Origin: an uncultured Pelagibacteraceae bacterium
GTDB lineage: Bacteria; Pseudomonadota; Alphaproteobacteria; Pelagibacterales; Pelagibacteraceae
Assembly: GCA_902595595.1 (NCBI GenBank)
Contig: CACJQX010000001.1
Coordinates: 62,001 to 126,000, forward strand
Length of the DNA: 64,000 nt
Direction: 5' to 3'
Shown here: piece by piece, positions 1 through 8,504 of the stretch
Position numbering within the stretch: the stretch's first letter is position 1
Layout: each line of letters starts with the position of its first letter
Translations under genes and position numbers: made by a program
The notes under the pieces: generated by a model
The model's database searches: none
What the model saw: only the letters and a program-made list of their open reading frames with translations
Told to the model about the DNA's origin: nothing

Positions 1-846
1 ACAAAAAAAAGTCGACCTATTTGATGTTATCTTTTTTTTTATAATGCCTTTGCAATTCGTACGACTACAATCAGCTCCGTCTTGCTGATAGACTTTAAAC
101 TCCTTTTGAAAGGTACCTTTGTTACCTGAGATATCTTTAAAATCTCTTATACTTGAGCCTCCCTTATTAATTGCCTGTTGAAGTATTTTCTTAGAATTAA
201 ATATAATATTTAAACATTCATTTTTATTAAGTCTTTTTGCCTTTTTAAATGGATTTATTTTACTGGCGAAAAGAATTTCACTTGCATAAATATTACCTAT
301 TCCAGAAACAAATCTTTGATCAAGTAAGAAACTTTTTATATCCTTATTTTTTTTCTTAAAATAATTAACTACATAATTTAAGTTAAATTTATCACTAAAG
401 GGTTCGGGCCCCATTGATTTAAATCTTTTCTGTAGATCTTGATAATTGTTAATTATTTCAAAAAATCCAAAACGTCTAGGATCATTATAAATTACTTTCA
501 AGCTATCAAATATAAACTCTGCATGATTGTGTTTTTTAGGTAAAAAGGGTGAATGATAAAAACTAGTATTCGTAAATTTTAGAGGTTTTTTCTTATCAAG
601 AATGTGAATTGTTCCTGACATTCCTAAATGGATTAAACAATAATCTTCATTTTGAAAATGGATAATCAAATATTTAGAAAATCTACTAACTTCAATTATT
701 TTTTTATTTTTAAGAAAACTTTCAAAATCACTTGGTATTTTAAACCTTAAATTCCTGTTTCTAATTATTACTTTTTTTATGCTTTTTTTTTTGATCTTTT
801 TATGAAGGGATTGTCTAACAATTTCTACTTCTGGTAATTCTGGCAT
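1..846 (-). CDS. mutM: Formamidopyrimidine-DNA glycosylase (3' end cut by window edge)
   Basis: Base-excision repair glycosylase/AP lyase that removes 8-oxoguanine and formamidopyrimidines. The reading frame is open from the ATG at 846 to the window edge without a stop. The protein starts MPELPEVE, the family signature in which Pro2 is the nucleophile and Glu3 is catalytic. The C-terminal part shows the start of the zinc finger (a Cys-x4-Cys pair, then a further Cys at the edge). The visible 282 residues are already slightly more than the usual ~270, so only a few residues should be missing. It is divergent from ubiE with 29 bp between the starts. Identification is secure; the end is unseen. 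Confidence 0.93.
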   Translation of the reverse strand, partial: MPELPEVEIVRQSLHKKIKKKSIKKVIIRNRNLRFKIPSDFESFLKNKKIIEVSRFSKYLIIHFQNEDYCLIHLGMSGTIHILDKKKPLKFTNTSFYHSPFLPKKHNHAEFIFDSLKVIYNDPRRFGFFEIINNYQDLQKRFKSMGPEPFSDKFNLNYVVNYFKKKNKDIKSFLLDQRFVSGIGNIYASEILFASKINPFKKAKRLNKNECLNIIFNSKKILQQAINKGGSSIRDFKDISGNKGTFQKEFKVYQQDGADCSRTNCKGIIKKKITSNRSTFFC

Positions 847-875
847 TTGATACTATATTCAATATATATTTTTTT

Positions 876-1580
876 ATGCAACAAAATCTTCAAAATAAAA
901 AAGGACTTGTAGAAAATGTATTTAATCAGGTCTACAACAAATATGACTTGATGAATGACTTTATGTCTATGGGTGTACATAGATATTGGAAAAAAAGTTT
1001 AATCAACATGATGAATCCGAGAGTTAGTAGAAAATTAATAGATGTTGCGTGTGGGACGGGGGATGTTGGAAAGTTATTTTTAGATAGTACAAATAAAGAG
1101 GCTGAAATTACTTGTGTAGATCCTAATAAAGGAATGGTTAGTCAAGGAAAGCAAAAATTATCTAATTACAAAAATGTAAAATGGGTTATTTCTCCAGCAG
1201 AAAAATTACCAATAACAGACAATTCATTTGATTATTACACTATTAGCTTTGGGTTAAGAAATACTAAAAATTTAAATAAAGCACTTTCAGAAGCCTATAG
1301 AGTTTTAAAGCCTGGTGGACGCTATTTATGTCTAGAATTTTCTAAGATTCAAAACTCAAATCTTGATTTTATTTATAAAAATTATTCAAAACTTATTCCT
1401 ATAATTGGCCAGTTTGTAGTTGGAGAAAAAGAACCTTACGAATATTTAATCAAAAGTATTGAACAATTTATTAATCAAGATGAATTAATAGAGCTAATGG
1501 AAAAAAATAATTTTCATAAATGTTCTTATAGAAATCTTTCTGGTGGTATTGTTTCAATTCATAGTGGTTGGAAAATTTAA
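876..1580 (+). CDS. ubiE: Ubiquinone/menaquinone biosynthesis C-methyltransferase UbiE
   Basis: SAM-dependent C-methyltransferase of ubiquinone synthesis. The 234-residue protein carries the UbiE signature around residues 23-39 (YDLMND...GVHRYWK), the SAM-binding glycine motif LIDVACGTGD at 55-64, and the family's usual C-terminus (SIHSGWKI). Its length is close to the family norm (about 250). The stop codon overlaps the ubiB start by one base (TAATG), so the two are very probably co-transcribed and translationally coupled. The mutM-ubiE-ubiB order is common in alphaproteobacteria. Confidence 0.95.
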   Translation: MQQNLQNKKGLVENVFNQVYNKYDLMNDFMSMGVHRYWKKSLINMMNPRVSRKLIDVACGTGDVGKLFLDSTNKEAEITCVDPNKGMVSQGKQKLSNYKNVKWVISPAEKLPITDNSFDYYTISFGLRNTKNLNKALSEAYRVLKPGGRYLCLEFSKIQNSNLDFIYKNYSKLIPIIGQFVVGEKEPYEYLIKSIEQFINQDELIELMEKNNFHKCSYRNLSGGIVSIHSGWKI

Positions 1581-3148
1581 TGATTAAAAAACTTATTACT
1601 TTATTTAAATTAGGAAGAAAAATTGCAAAATCAGATATTTTAAAAATTGCATCAAAATTTAAAAAACCTCCTTTAGCTGTAACAATATTATTCCAAATTT
1701 TATCTATTTCATTTGAAAAAAAGGAACAAAATAATTTAATTGAAGATGATGGTGCAAGACTATCTAGGTCATTAGAATCTATGGGTACAACTTTTATTAA
1801 ACTTGGACAATTTCTTGCTACTAGACCTGATATTATTGGAGAAGAATTATCTTTAAAGCTAGAAAAACTTCAGGATCGATTACCACCTTTTTCAATTCAT
1901 GAAGCAAAAGAAATTATTAAAGAAGATCTTGGAATTGATGCATTTAATTCAATAATAGATTTAAGTGAGCCAGTTGCTGCTGCATCAATTGCACAAGTCC
2001 ATAAAGCAAAAATAAATGACAATGGAACAATCAAAGATGTGGCTATTAAAATTTTAAGACCAAATATAAAAAAAATATTCAATGAAGAAATAGATGCGAT
2101 GATGTTATTTGCATTTATTATTGAGTCATTTGTAAAAAAAACAAAAAGATTGAAACTTGTCGAAGTTGTTTTTTTACTTAAAGAAATAACTAATCTTGAA
2201 ATGGATTTAAGGTTTGAAGCTGCTGCAGCAAATGAGTATGCAGAAAATACTAAAAATGATGCTGGGTTTAAAGTTCCTGAGATTTATTGGAATTTTACTA
2301 GTGAAAATGTAATGACTTTAGATTGGATAGATGGAATTTCAATAAGGGAAGCTGAGGAGTTAAAGAAAAGAAATTTAGATACCAATAAAATAGCAGAAGA
2401 TATTATCCAGCATTTTTTGAGACATGCTGTAAGAGATGGTTTTTTTCATGCAGACATGCATCAAGGAAATATTTTTGTTGATAATAGTGGCCAGATTGTA
2501 CCTATAGATTTTGGGATTATGGGGAGATTAGATAAACTTAGTAAAAGGTTTTTAGCAGAAATTTTATTTGGATTTATTCAAAGAGATTATCGAAAAGTAG
2601 CTGAGGTTCATTTAGTGGCTGGATTAGTTCCTAAAGAAGTACCAATTGATGATCTGGCTCAAGCTTTAAGATCAATTGGTGAGCCTATATTTGGTCAAGA
2701 AGTGAAAGATATTTCAGGAGGTAAATTACTCAAACAACTGTTTGATGTAACAGAAAAATTTAATATGCAAACTCAACCTCAATTATTAATGTTGCAAAAA
2801 ACTATGGTTGTTGTTGAAGGTGTGGCAAGAAAATTAAATCCAAACACAAATATTTGGACAACTTCAAAGCCTGTACTAGAAAATTGGCTTAAAGAAACAA
2901 AAGACCCAATTAATAATTTAAATGAAACTTTAAAAAATACATCTGAAGTTATTAAACGTTTACCAGAATTTCCTGAGATTATGGATAAAGCAAATCAAGC
3001 ATTAACGTTTTTAGCTAGTGGTCAAATTCCACAAAATTCAAATTCTTATACTGCTCTGAATGATAAGAAATCAGAAATGATAGCATTTAGAAATCAATCT
3101 ATTATTGGTTTATTACTTCTTGTAATTTTTGGCCTTATAGTATTTTAA
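1580..3148 (+). CDS. ubiB: UbiB-type atypical kinase/ATPase for ubiquinone biosynthesis
   Basis: ABC1/ADCK-family protein needed for aerobic ubiquinone synthesis, with 522 residues from the ATG at 1580. A TTG four codons earlier (1568) would lie inside ubiE, and the TAATG overlap favours 1580. Visible family motifs are the alanine-rich nucleotide loop PVAAASIAQVH (about residues 130-140), the catalytic-loop-like HADMHQGN (about 293-300) and the metal-binding DFG just after it. The last ~18 residues are a hydrophobic membrane anchor, as usual for UbiB. It sits directly behind ubiE in the same pathway. Confidence 0.94.
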   Translation: MIKKLITLFKLGRKIAKSDILKIASKFKKPPLAVTILFQILSISFEKKEQNNLIEDDGARLSRSLESMGTTFIKLGQFLATRPDIIGEELSLKLEKLQDRLPPFSIHEAKEIIKEDLGIDAFNSIIDLSEPVAAASIAQVHKAKINDNGTIKDVAIKILRPNIKKIFNEEIDAMMLFAFIIESFVKKTKRLKLVEVVFLLKEITNLEMDLRFEAAAANEYAENTKNDAGFKVPEIYWNFTSENVMTLDWIDGISIREAEELKKRNLDTNKIAEDIIQHFLRHAVRDGFFHADMHQGNIFVDNSGQIVPIDFGIMGRLDKLSKRFLAEILFGFIQRDYRKVAEVHLVAGLVPKEVPIDDLAQALRSIGEPIFGQEVKDISGGKLLKQLFDVTEKFNMQTQPQLLMLQKTMVVVEGVARKLNPNTNIWTTSKPVLENWLKETKDPINNLNETLKNTSEVIKRLPEFPEIMDKANQALTFLASGQIPQNSNSYTALNDKKSEMIAFRNQSIIGLLLLVIFGLIVF

Positions 3149-3156
3149 TTCTGCAA

Positions 3157-4362
3157 ATGGAAAATTTGTTAAATAAAAAAATACTATTTATTATCTGTGG
3201 AGGAATATCTGCTTATAAAAGTCTTGAAACAATTAGGCTATTTAAAAAGAATGGTGCAGAAATAAAGACAATTCTTACGCCAAGTGCAAAAGAGTTTGTA
3301 ACGCCACTTTCAGTAACATCACTTTCTCAAGGTAAAGTTTACAGCGATTTATTTAGTGTAGAAAATGAGGCTGAAATGGATCATATTTCACTTTCAAGAT
3401 GGGCAGATATAATCGTAATTGCACCTGCAACGGCAAATACAATTTCAAAACTGGCTCAAGGAACAACTGATGATTTAGCATCCACTGTTGTTTTGGCTTC
3501 AGATAAAGACATTATTTTAGCACCAGCAATGAATGTAAGAATGTGGGAGCATCCAACTACTAAAACAAATATAAAAAAATTAAAGGAGTTTGGATATAAA
3601 CTAATTGGTCCAGAGGTTGGTGATATGGCATGTGGTGAATATGGAGAGGGTAAAATGTCAGATCCATCAGTAATTGCTGAAGAAGTTGATAAATATTTCT
3701 TAACTCAAAAAAATAACAAAAAATTTAAAGCATTAGTTACAGCAGGTCCAACTAATGAGTACATAGATCCAGTTCGTTTTATTACGAATAAATCAAGTGG
3801 CAAACAAGGATACGAATTAGCAAAATCATTATCTAAAAAAGGTTTTGATACAACATTAATATCAGGTCCAACTAATCTTGAAATAACTAAAGATATTAAT
3901 CTTATAAAAGTCGAAACAGCAGATGAAATGTTAATTGCCACTCAAGAAAATTTACCTGTTGATGTAGCAATTTTTTCTGCTGCCGTAGCTGATTTTAAAA
4001 TTAATAAAAAATATGAAAATAAAATTAAAAAACAAGAGAACTTAAACTTAAATTTAGAAAAGAATGTAGACATACTTCATTATGTGTCTAACCATAATTC
4101 CATGAGACCTGATCTTGTCATTGGATTTGCAGCAGAAACAAATGAGATTAATAAAAATGCAGAGGAAAAATTAAACAAGAAAAATTGCGACTGGATAATT
4201 TCTAATGATGTATCAAATAAAGATATAGGATTTAATTCTGATTATAATGAGGTAACAATTCATTATAAAAACACAGACTTTAAAAAAGAAAAACTTTCAT
4301 ACAAAAAAAAATCTGGAATTTCTGATGAAATAGTTGATAGAATACTTGATCAATTAAATTAA
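3157..4362 (+). CDS. coaBC: Bifunctional phosphopantothenoylcysteine decarboxylase/synthetase
   Basis: Makes 4'-phosphopantetheine for coenzyme A: the CoaB half couples cysteine to phosphopantothenate and the CoaC half decarboxylates the product. The N-terminal flavoprotein half has GGISAYKS (residues 15-22), a catalytic-type His75, the substrate clamp PAMNVRMW (123-130) and the active-site Cys159 in MACGEYGEG. The CoaB half begins near 193 with VTAGPTNEYIDPVR. The 401-residue length is normal for the fusion. Its stop overlaps the dut start by one base (TAATG), a pairing also seen in other alphaproteobacteria. Confidence 0.95.
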   Translation: MENLLNKKILFIICGGISAYKSLETIRLFKKNGAEIKTILTPSAKEFVTPLSVTSLSQGKVYSDLFSVENEAEMDHISLSRWADIIVIAPATANTISKLAQGTTDDLASTVVLASDKDIILAPAMNVRMWEHPTTKTNIKKLKEFGYKLIGPEVGDMACGEYGEGKMSDPSVIAEEVDKYFLTQKNNKKFKALVTAGPTNEYIDPVRFITNKSSGKQGYELAKSLSKKGFDTTLISGPTNLEITKDINLIKVETADEMLIATQENLPVDVAIFSAAVADFKINKKYENKIKKQENLNLNLEKNVDILHYVSNHNSMRPDLVIGFAAETNEINKNAEEKLNKKNCDWIISNDVSNKDIGFNSDYNEVTIHYKNTDFKKEKLSYKKKSGISDEIVDRILDQLN

Positions 4363-4799
4363 TGGCGAAAGTTCTTATCAAAAAGTTAGACCCTGCGGTT
4401 GAATTACCTGCTTACAAAACAGAAGGTGCATCTGGCATGGATTTGATGGCATTAGTAAAAGAACCCATCAATCTTAAACCAAACTCATCATGTTTAGTTC
4501 CAACAGGGCTTGCTGTTGCATTTTCAAGTGATTTTGAAATCCAAATAAGGCCAAGATCTGGTTTAGCTGCAAAAAACAGTATAAGTGTTTTAAATACACC
4601 TGGGACTATTGATAGTGATTACAGGGGAGAGATAAAAGTAATTTTATTTAATCACGGGAAAAATGATTTCTTGATAAATAACAAGGATAGAATAGCACAA
4701 ATGATTTTAACTCCTGTAATTAAAATGGATCTCGAGGAAACCGATGATCTACCAGAAACAATTAGAGGAGAGGGTGGGTTTGGCTCAACAGGAAAATGA
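4362..4799 (+). CDS. dut: dUTP diphosphatase (dUTPase)
   Basis: Trimeric dUTPase that hydrolyses dUTP to dUMP, keeping uracil out of DNA and feeding dTMP synthesis. All five family motifs are readable in 145 residues, including PRSGLA (64-69), the uracil-binding/catalytic block GTIDSDYRGE (81-90, Asp84 the likely catalytic base) and the glycine-rich C-terminal arm GEGGFGSTG. It overlaps coaBC by one base upstream and the ThiF-like gene by four (ATGA) downstream, so it lies within one operon. Confidence 0.96.
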   Translation: MAKVLIKKLDPAVELPAYKTEGASGMDLMALVKEPINLKPNSSCLVPTGLAVAFSSDFEIQIRPRSGLAAKNSISVLNTPGTIDSDYRGEIKVILFNHGKNDFLINNKDRIAQMILTPVIKMDLEETDDLPETIRGEGGFGSTGK

Positions 4800-5563
4800 G
4801 CAAAAATTTAAGCAAAAAAGAAATAGATAAATTTTCTAGACAAATAATTTTAAAAAACATAGGTCCATTAGGACAAAAAAAAATCCTAGACTCAAAGGTT
4901 TTAATAATTGGGATGGGTGGTCTAGGATGTCCAGCAGCTGATTTTTTGACCCGATCTGGCATTGGGAAACTAGGAATTGTTGATCATGACACCATCAGCC
5001 TATCAAATATTCATAGACAAAGTTTATATGATGAAAAAGATTTAAATCACTCAAAAGTTATAATTGCCAAAAAAAAACTAAATAGAATAAACCCAAAAAC
5101 AAAAATAAATCTTTATAACTTTAAAATGGATAGAGTAAGATTTGAAAAAATAATAAAAAATTATGACTTCATTATTGATGGTACTGACAATTTTGAAAGT
5201 AAATTTTTAATAAATGATTTAAGTTTAAAATATAAAAAATTTCTTGTGACTGGAGCGATTAGTAAATTTGATGGTCATATTTTTACTTTTAATTTTGTAG
5301 ATAAAAATACTCCTTCTTTACGAGATTTCTATCAAGAGGAAGTTATTACTGACGAAATATTAAACTGTGAATATGAAGGAATATTGGGACCGGTAGCAGG
5401 AACAATTGGAACAATGCTAGCTAATGAAGTTTTAAAAAAAATATTAAAAATTGGTCAAAATTTAAATGGATTTATTCTTATTATAGATTTATTAAATTTA
5501 AGCTTTAGAAAAGTTAAATTAAATAAAATAAAGAAAAGTGAAAATAAAAAATCTAATAAATAA
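4796..5563 (+). CDS. HesA/MoeB/ThiF-family adenylyltransferase
   Basis: E1-like enzyme that adenylates the C-terminal Gly-Gly of a small sulfur-carrier protein such as MoaD or ThiS. The nucleotide loop GMGGLG is at 39-44, followed by Asp63 and the N-x-x-R-Q block at 71-75. The 255 residues cover only the E1 domain; there is no C-terminal rhodanese domain. The paired CxxC zinc cysteines typical of MoeB/ThiF are not visible. The molybdenum-cofactor versus thiamine role cannot be settled here because no moaD or thiS gene is in the window. It overlaps dut by 4 bp. Confidence 0.85.
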   Translation: MSKNLSKKEIDKFSRQIILKNIGPLGQKKILDSKVLIIGMGGLGCPAADFLTRSGIGKLGIVDHDTISLSNIHRQSLYDEKDLNHSKVIIAKKKLNRINPKTKINLYNFKMDRVRFEKIIKNYDFIIDGTDNFESKFLINDLSLKYKKFLVTGAISKFDGHIFTFNFVDKNTPSLRDFYQEEVITDEILNCEYEGILGPVAGTIGTMLANEVLKKILKIGQNLNGFILIIDLLNLSFRKVKLNKIKKSENKKSNK

Positions 5564-5993
5564 TATTTTTATATTCTCTCTTTTAATATTCTTTATTACC
5601 TCAAGTAATGCAGGAGAAATATTCGTTTCTCTTAAAAAAAATAAGGTGAACGTACGCTATGGACCAAGTTTTGAATCTGACATCAAGTATGTTTACAAGA
5701 AAATAAATTTACCTTTAAAACAAATCGATAAAAAAGAAAATTTTAGACGAATTATTGATTTTAAAAATAACAGCGGATGGATTCATATTTCACAATTAAA
5801 AAAAAGTAATTCAGTAATAGCCACAAAAGATAAAGTTTTATTTAAGAAACCTACATCTTTTGCTAAACCAGTTGCTCAAATAAAAGAAGGACGATTACTA
5901 ATTATAGAAAAGTGTGAACAAAATTGGTGCAAAATTACATCGGAAGAATTTGAAGGTTGGATTAAAACAGATAATATTTGGGGACTAAATTAA
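5538..5993 (+). CDS. Exported bacterial SH3-domain protein
   Basis: A 151-residue protein with a hydrophobic signal peptide (about 1-25, ending SSNAG). Two SH3b-like modules follow: the first with VNVRYGPSFES and a GWIH tryptophan, the second with EKCEQNWCKI and GWI. Such proteins usually sit in the periplasm and bind peptidoglycan or peptide ligands. The best start is the GTG at 5538, inside the end of the ThiF-like gene, because it gives a complete signal peptide. The stop shares the four bases TTAA with the stop of the convergent DUF3501 gene. The exact role is unknown. Confidence 0.75.
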   Translation: MKIKNLINNIFIFSLLIFFITSSNAGEIFVSLKKNKVNVRYGPSFESDIKYVYKKINLPLKQIDKKENFRRIIDFKNNSGWIHISQLKKSNSVIATKDKVLFKKPTSFAKPVAQIKEGRLLIIEKCEQNWCKITSEEFEGWIKTDNIWGLN

Positions 5994-6589
5994 TTAAAAT
6001 CAGCAGATAATGAGGCTATATTTTCCTTAGATAACTTTGTGCTATGAGAATATTCTTTATGATCAATACTAAGCTCAATTTCTGAGCTATTAGATTGAAA
6101 TTTTTCTATTTGATCATCAGTAAAATTAAAATGAATAAACTGTACTGAAGAAGCTTTTCCCTCAGCAGAGGTTCTATCAACATCTTCTTCCGGAACTGCT
6201 TTAATTTTCTCACCATCTATTTTCATAAATACTGTTTCTTCTATTCCACCAACTTTTCCAAGAAACGCAGCCCTTGAAATAGGATTATCTATTTCAAACA
6301 TTAAAGTTGCAGTTAGTTCTTTGCCGTTAGGTATTAAAGGATTGTACGCAAATAACTCATCCTTAAGTTGCTCATCACCTCCTTTTTCAATGTATAGCAT
6401 TTCTTGTACTTGAGCTAACATTGTTTCATAACTTTCAAAATAAAAAGTTGCATAAGGACCTAAAGCAACTCTTCTATTTTTTTTATAATCAACAATACTT
6501 TTTCTTAATTCACGTCTCTTTTCTGTATAAACATTTAAAGGCATGATGTCTTCTTTTTGAATTTCTCTTTTTTCTCTCGGCATGATCAT
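5990..6589 (-). CDS. DUF3501 family protein
   Basis: A 199-residue soluble protein that I recognise as DUF3501 by its context and features such as the N-terminal RREIxxx/RAEKRREL-like region and the ARxxFLGKVGGIEE-like core. No catalytic function is known. In many proteobacteria the family is encoded next to a CCG-type Fe-S protein and rubrerythrin, as it is here. The start at 6589 overlaps the Fe-S gene's stop by 4 bp (ATGA); the ATG two codons later (6583) is an alternative. The stop shares TTAA with the SH3 gene on the other strand. Confidence 0.78.
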   Translation of the reverse strand: MIMPREKREIQKEDIMPLNVYTEKRRELRKSIVDYKKNRRVALGPYATFYFESYETMLAQVQEMLYIEKGGDEQLKDELFAYNPLIPNGKELTATLMFEIDNPISRAAFLGKVGGIEETVFMKIDGEKIKAVPEEDVDRTSAEGKASSVQFIHFNFTDDQIEKFQSNSSEIELSIDHKEYSHSTKLSKENIASLSADFN

Positions 6590-7917
6590 AAGTTATAACT
6601 TTTTGCCATTAATTCGATAGGATGTAGTGCCTCATCATTTGATATGTTTGTATCAACTTCTAACTGTTTTAAATGTTTACCAGCTAAAGGACAATCAGAA
6701 GCCATATACTTATTATTTTTAGTTTTTATTTGTCTAGCTGTAGGCCTTCCAACTTTATTTGCTAAATCATGAGTTTCTTTCATTACTCCAAAAGTTCCTC
6801 CGTGACCCGCACATCTTTCAACTACATCAATTTTAACATTTGGTATTAATTTTAACATATCTCTTGCTTTGATGCCCATATTCTGCGCTCTAGCATGACA
6901 AGCATGATGCACGGTTACTCCCCCGTCAATCTCATTTAATCCTTCTGCTAATCCCTCATTGTTTGCAATATCCACAACATACTCATCAATATCCATAACA
7001 TTTGCAGATAATTTTTTTATTTTTTCATCATTTGGTAACAACAAAGGCCATTCAAATTTTAACATCAACCCACAACTCGCTGTTAATGTTACTACTTTAT
7101 ATCCTTTATCAATCCATTCGACTAAATTCTTAGAAACTTTTTTTGCTTGTTCAACAACTTTTGGCAGATCAGCTTGCTCTAGAAATGGCATCCCACAACA
7201 ACCAGGGTAAGCTTCCTGAACTTCTACACCATTTTTTTTCAAAACTTTTAAAGCGGCAACACCTGTATTTTTTTTGTTAAAATTTACAAAACAAGTTGAA
7301 TAAATAACAACTTTTCTATCTTTAGAAGATGTTTGATAATTTATCTTATCTCTATTTTTTTTGAAAAAATTAGAAAAAGTTTCTGAGTTATATTTTGGTA
7401 ACTGAACTCTTTTATCTATTCCAGTAATTAATTCTAAGATTTTTCTAATTAATTTATTTTTAATATTTGATGCCCAGTTAACTATTTTAGAGAACATAAC
7501 ACCAATTTTAGCGTTTCGGTCTATTTGGGCTAATTGTGTTGGTACGCTTGGTAATTTACCTAACTTTTTTTGAGCTGTTCTATATCGCAGCATTAAATGT
7601 GGAAAATCTAAATCAAAATCATGAGGTGGAACATATGGGCATTTAGTCATAAAACACATATCACACAATGTACATGCATCAACGACAGGGGCAAATTGAT
7701 CGCTAGATAAGCTTTCAACATCTTCATTTTTAGATTCATCAATCATGTCAAATAGCTTTGGAAATGAGTCGCAAAGATTAAAACATCTTCGGCATCCATG
7801 ACAAATATCAAACACTCTTCTCATTTCGGTGTCTAACTTTTCAGGATTTAAAAAATCAGGATGCTCAAAATCTATAGGGTGTCTTATAGGTGCACCTAAA
7901 CTTCCTTCTTTGCTCAT
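6586..7917 (-). CDS. CCG-domain Fe-S oxidoreductase (GlpC/heterodisulfide-reductase-like)
   Basis: A 443-residue electron-transfer protein. The N-terminal part has two [4Fe-4S] ferredoxin motifs: Cys39, 42, 45, 49 and Cys82, 85, 88, 93. Two cysteine-rich CCG-type modules follow (YPGCCGMPF near 240 and RCAGHGGTFGV near 370), as in GlpC and HdrB. No membrane segment or flavin motif is visible, so it needs a partner. It lies between rubrerythrin (upstream) and DUF3501 (4-bp overlap downstream). That suggests, as inference, that it passes electrons to or from the rubrerythrin, which lacks its own rubredoxin domain. Confidence 0.85.
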   Translation of the reverse strand: MSKEGSLGAPIRHPIDFEHPDFLNPEKLDTEMRRVFDICHGCRRCFNLCDSFPKLFDMIDESKNEDVESLSSDQFAPVVDACTLCDMCFMTKCPYVPPHDFDLDFPHLMLRYRTAQKKLGKLPSVPTQLAQIDRNAKIGVMFSKIVNWASNIKNKLIRKILELITGIDKRVQLPKYNSETFSNFFKKNRDKINYQTSSKDRKVVIYSTCFVNFNKKNTGVAALKVLKKNGVEVQEAYPGCCGMPFLEQADLPKVVEQAKKVSKNLVEWIDKGYKVVTLTASCGLMLKFEWPLLLPNDEKIKKLSANVMDIDEYVVDIANNEGLAEGLNEIDGGVTVHHACHARAQNMGIKARDMLKLIPNVKIDVVERCAGHGGTFGVMKETHDLANKVGRPTARQIKTKNNKYMASDCPLAGKHLKQLEVDTNISNDEALHPIELMAKSYNL

Positions 7918-7948
7918 ATAATTTAGTTATTTGAAATACGAATTTTTT

Positions 7949-7973
7949 TTAGTGGGCGACTAACGCCCACTAA
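7949..7973. other. Strong 10-bp hairpin between rubrerythrin and the Fe-S gene
   Basis: A perfect 10-bp inverted repeat (TTAGTGGGCG / CGCCCACTAA) with a 5-base loop lies 9 bases after the rubrerythrin stop. It is unusually G+C-rich for this genome. On the transcribed (minus) strand it is followed by A residues, not a U-tract, so it does not look like a classical terminator. It could be a 3'-stabilising or processing hairpin that separates a highly expressed rubrerythrin mRNA from the downstream genes. Confidence 0.6.
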
Positions 7974-7982
7974 GTAATTTGA

Positions 7983-8399
7983 TTAGCTAATAGACTCTAA
8001 AGTTTTTTGAAATTTACCAGCGTGTGATTTTTCAGCTTTAGCTAAAGTTTCAAACCAGTCTGCGATTTCTTCAAAACCTTCTTCTCTAGCAGTCTTGGCC
8101 ATACCAGGGTACATATCTGTGTACTCATGAGTTTCACCTTCGATAGCTGAAGCTAAGTTAGCTTTAGTTTCGCCAATTGGTTTGCCTGTTGCTGGGTCAC
8201 CAACTTGTTCTAAGTATTCTAAATGACCATGAGCGTGACCAGTTTCACCTTCTGCTGTTGATCTAAAAACTGTAGCTACATCATTGTAACCTTCGATGTC
8301 TGCTTTTTGTGCAAAATAAAGATATCTTCTATTTGCTTGACTTTCTCCAGCGAATGCTGCTTTCAAGTTTTCTTCTGTTTTACTTCCTTTTAAAGACAT
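7983..8399 (-). CDS. Rubrerythrin (erythrin type, no rubredoxin domain)
   Basis: Di-iron ferritin-like four-helix protein, 138 residues, of the rubrerythrin family that reduces hydrogen peroxide. The iron-ligand pattern is visible as E-x-x-x-H and E-x-x-H elements (Glu19; Glu50/His54 region; Glu87-Glu89-His91 region; Glu123/His126). The usual C-terminal rubredoxin module (two CxxC motifs) is absent and the protein ends after the fourth helix. Expression is probably high: a strong AAGGAG ribosome-binding site (8408-8413) and a consensus -35 box precede it, and the codon choice is less A+T-extreme than the neighbours. An Irr-box-like repeat lies just upstream of the promoter. Confidence 0.9.
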   Translation of the reverse strand: MSLKGSKTEENLKAAFAGESQANRRYLYFAQKADIEGYNDVATVFRSTAEGETGHAHGHLEYLEQVGDPATGKPIGETKANLASAIEGETHEYTDMYPGMAKTAREEGFEEIADWFETLAKAEKSHAGKFQKTLESIS

Positions 8400-8427
8400 T
8401 ATTTTTCTCCTTTTAAATGTTACTCAC

Positions 8428-8455
8428 CATATAATGGTTATACTGAATATGTCAA
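8428..8455 (-). promoter_or_regulatory. Sigma-70-type promoter of rubrerythrin
   Basis: On the minus strand a perfect TTGACA (-35, 8455-8450) is followed after 16 bases by TATATG (-10, 8433-8428). The ATG at 8399 follows after about 28 bases with an AAGGAG ribosome-binding site in between. This is one of the best sigma-70 matches in the window. The -35 box lies 3 bp from the inverted repeat at 8459-8475. Confidence 0.65.
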
Positions 8456-8458
8456 CAG

Positions 8459-8475
8459 TTTAGAATTATTATAAT
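8459..8475. promoter_or_regulatory. Irr-box-like inverted repeat upstream of rubrerythrin
   Basis: TTTAGAA-TTA-TTATAAT is a 7-3-7 inverted repeat. It matches the Irr iron-control element as I recall it (TTTAGAA-N3-TTCTAAA) at 12 of 14 positions. It sits immediately upstream of the rubrerythrin -35 box and 30 bp past the irr stop codon. A near-identical element occurs at the irr start. The function is inferred from position and from the adjacent irr gene. Confidence 0.5.
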
Positions 8476-8504
8476 GTAGATTTTAAGTATTTGATTTGAT
8501 TGAA

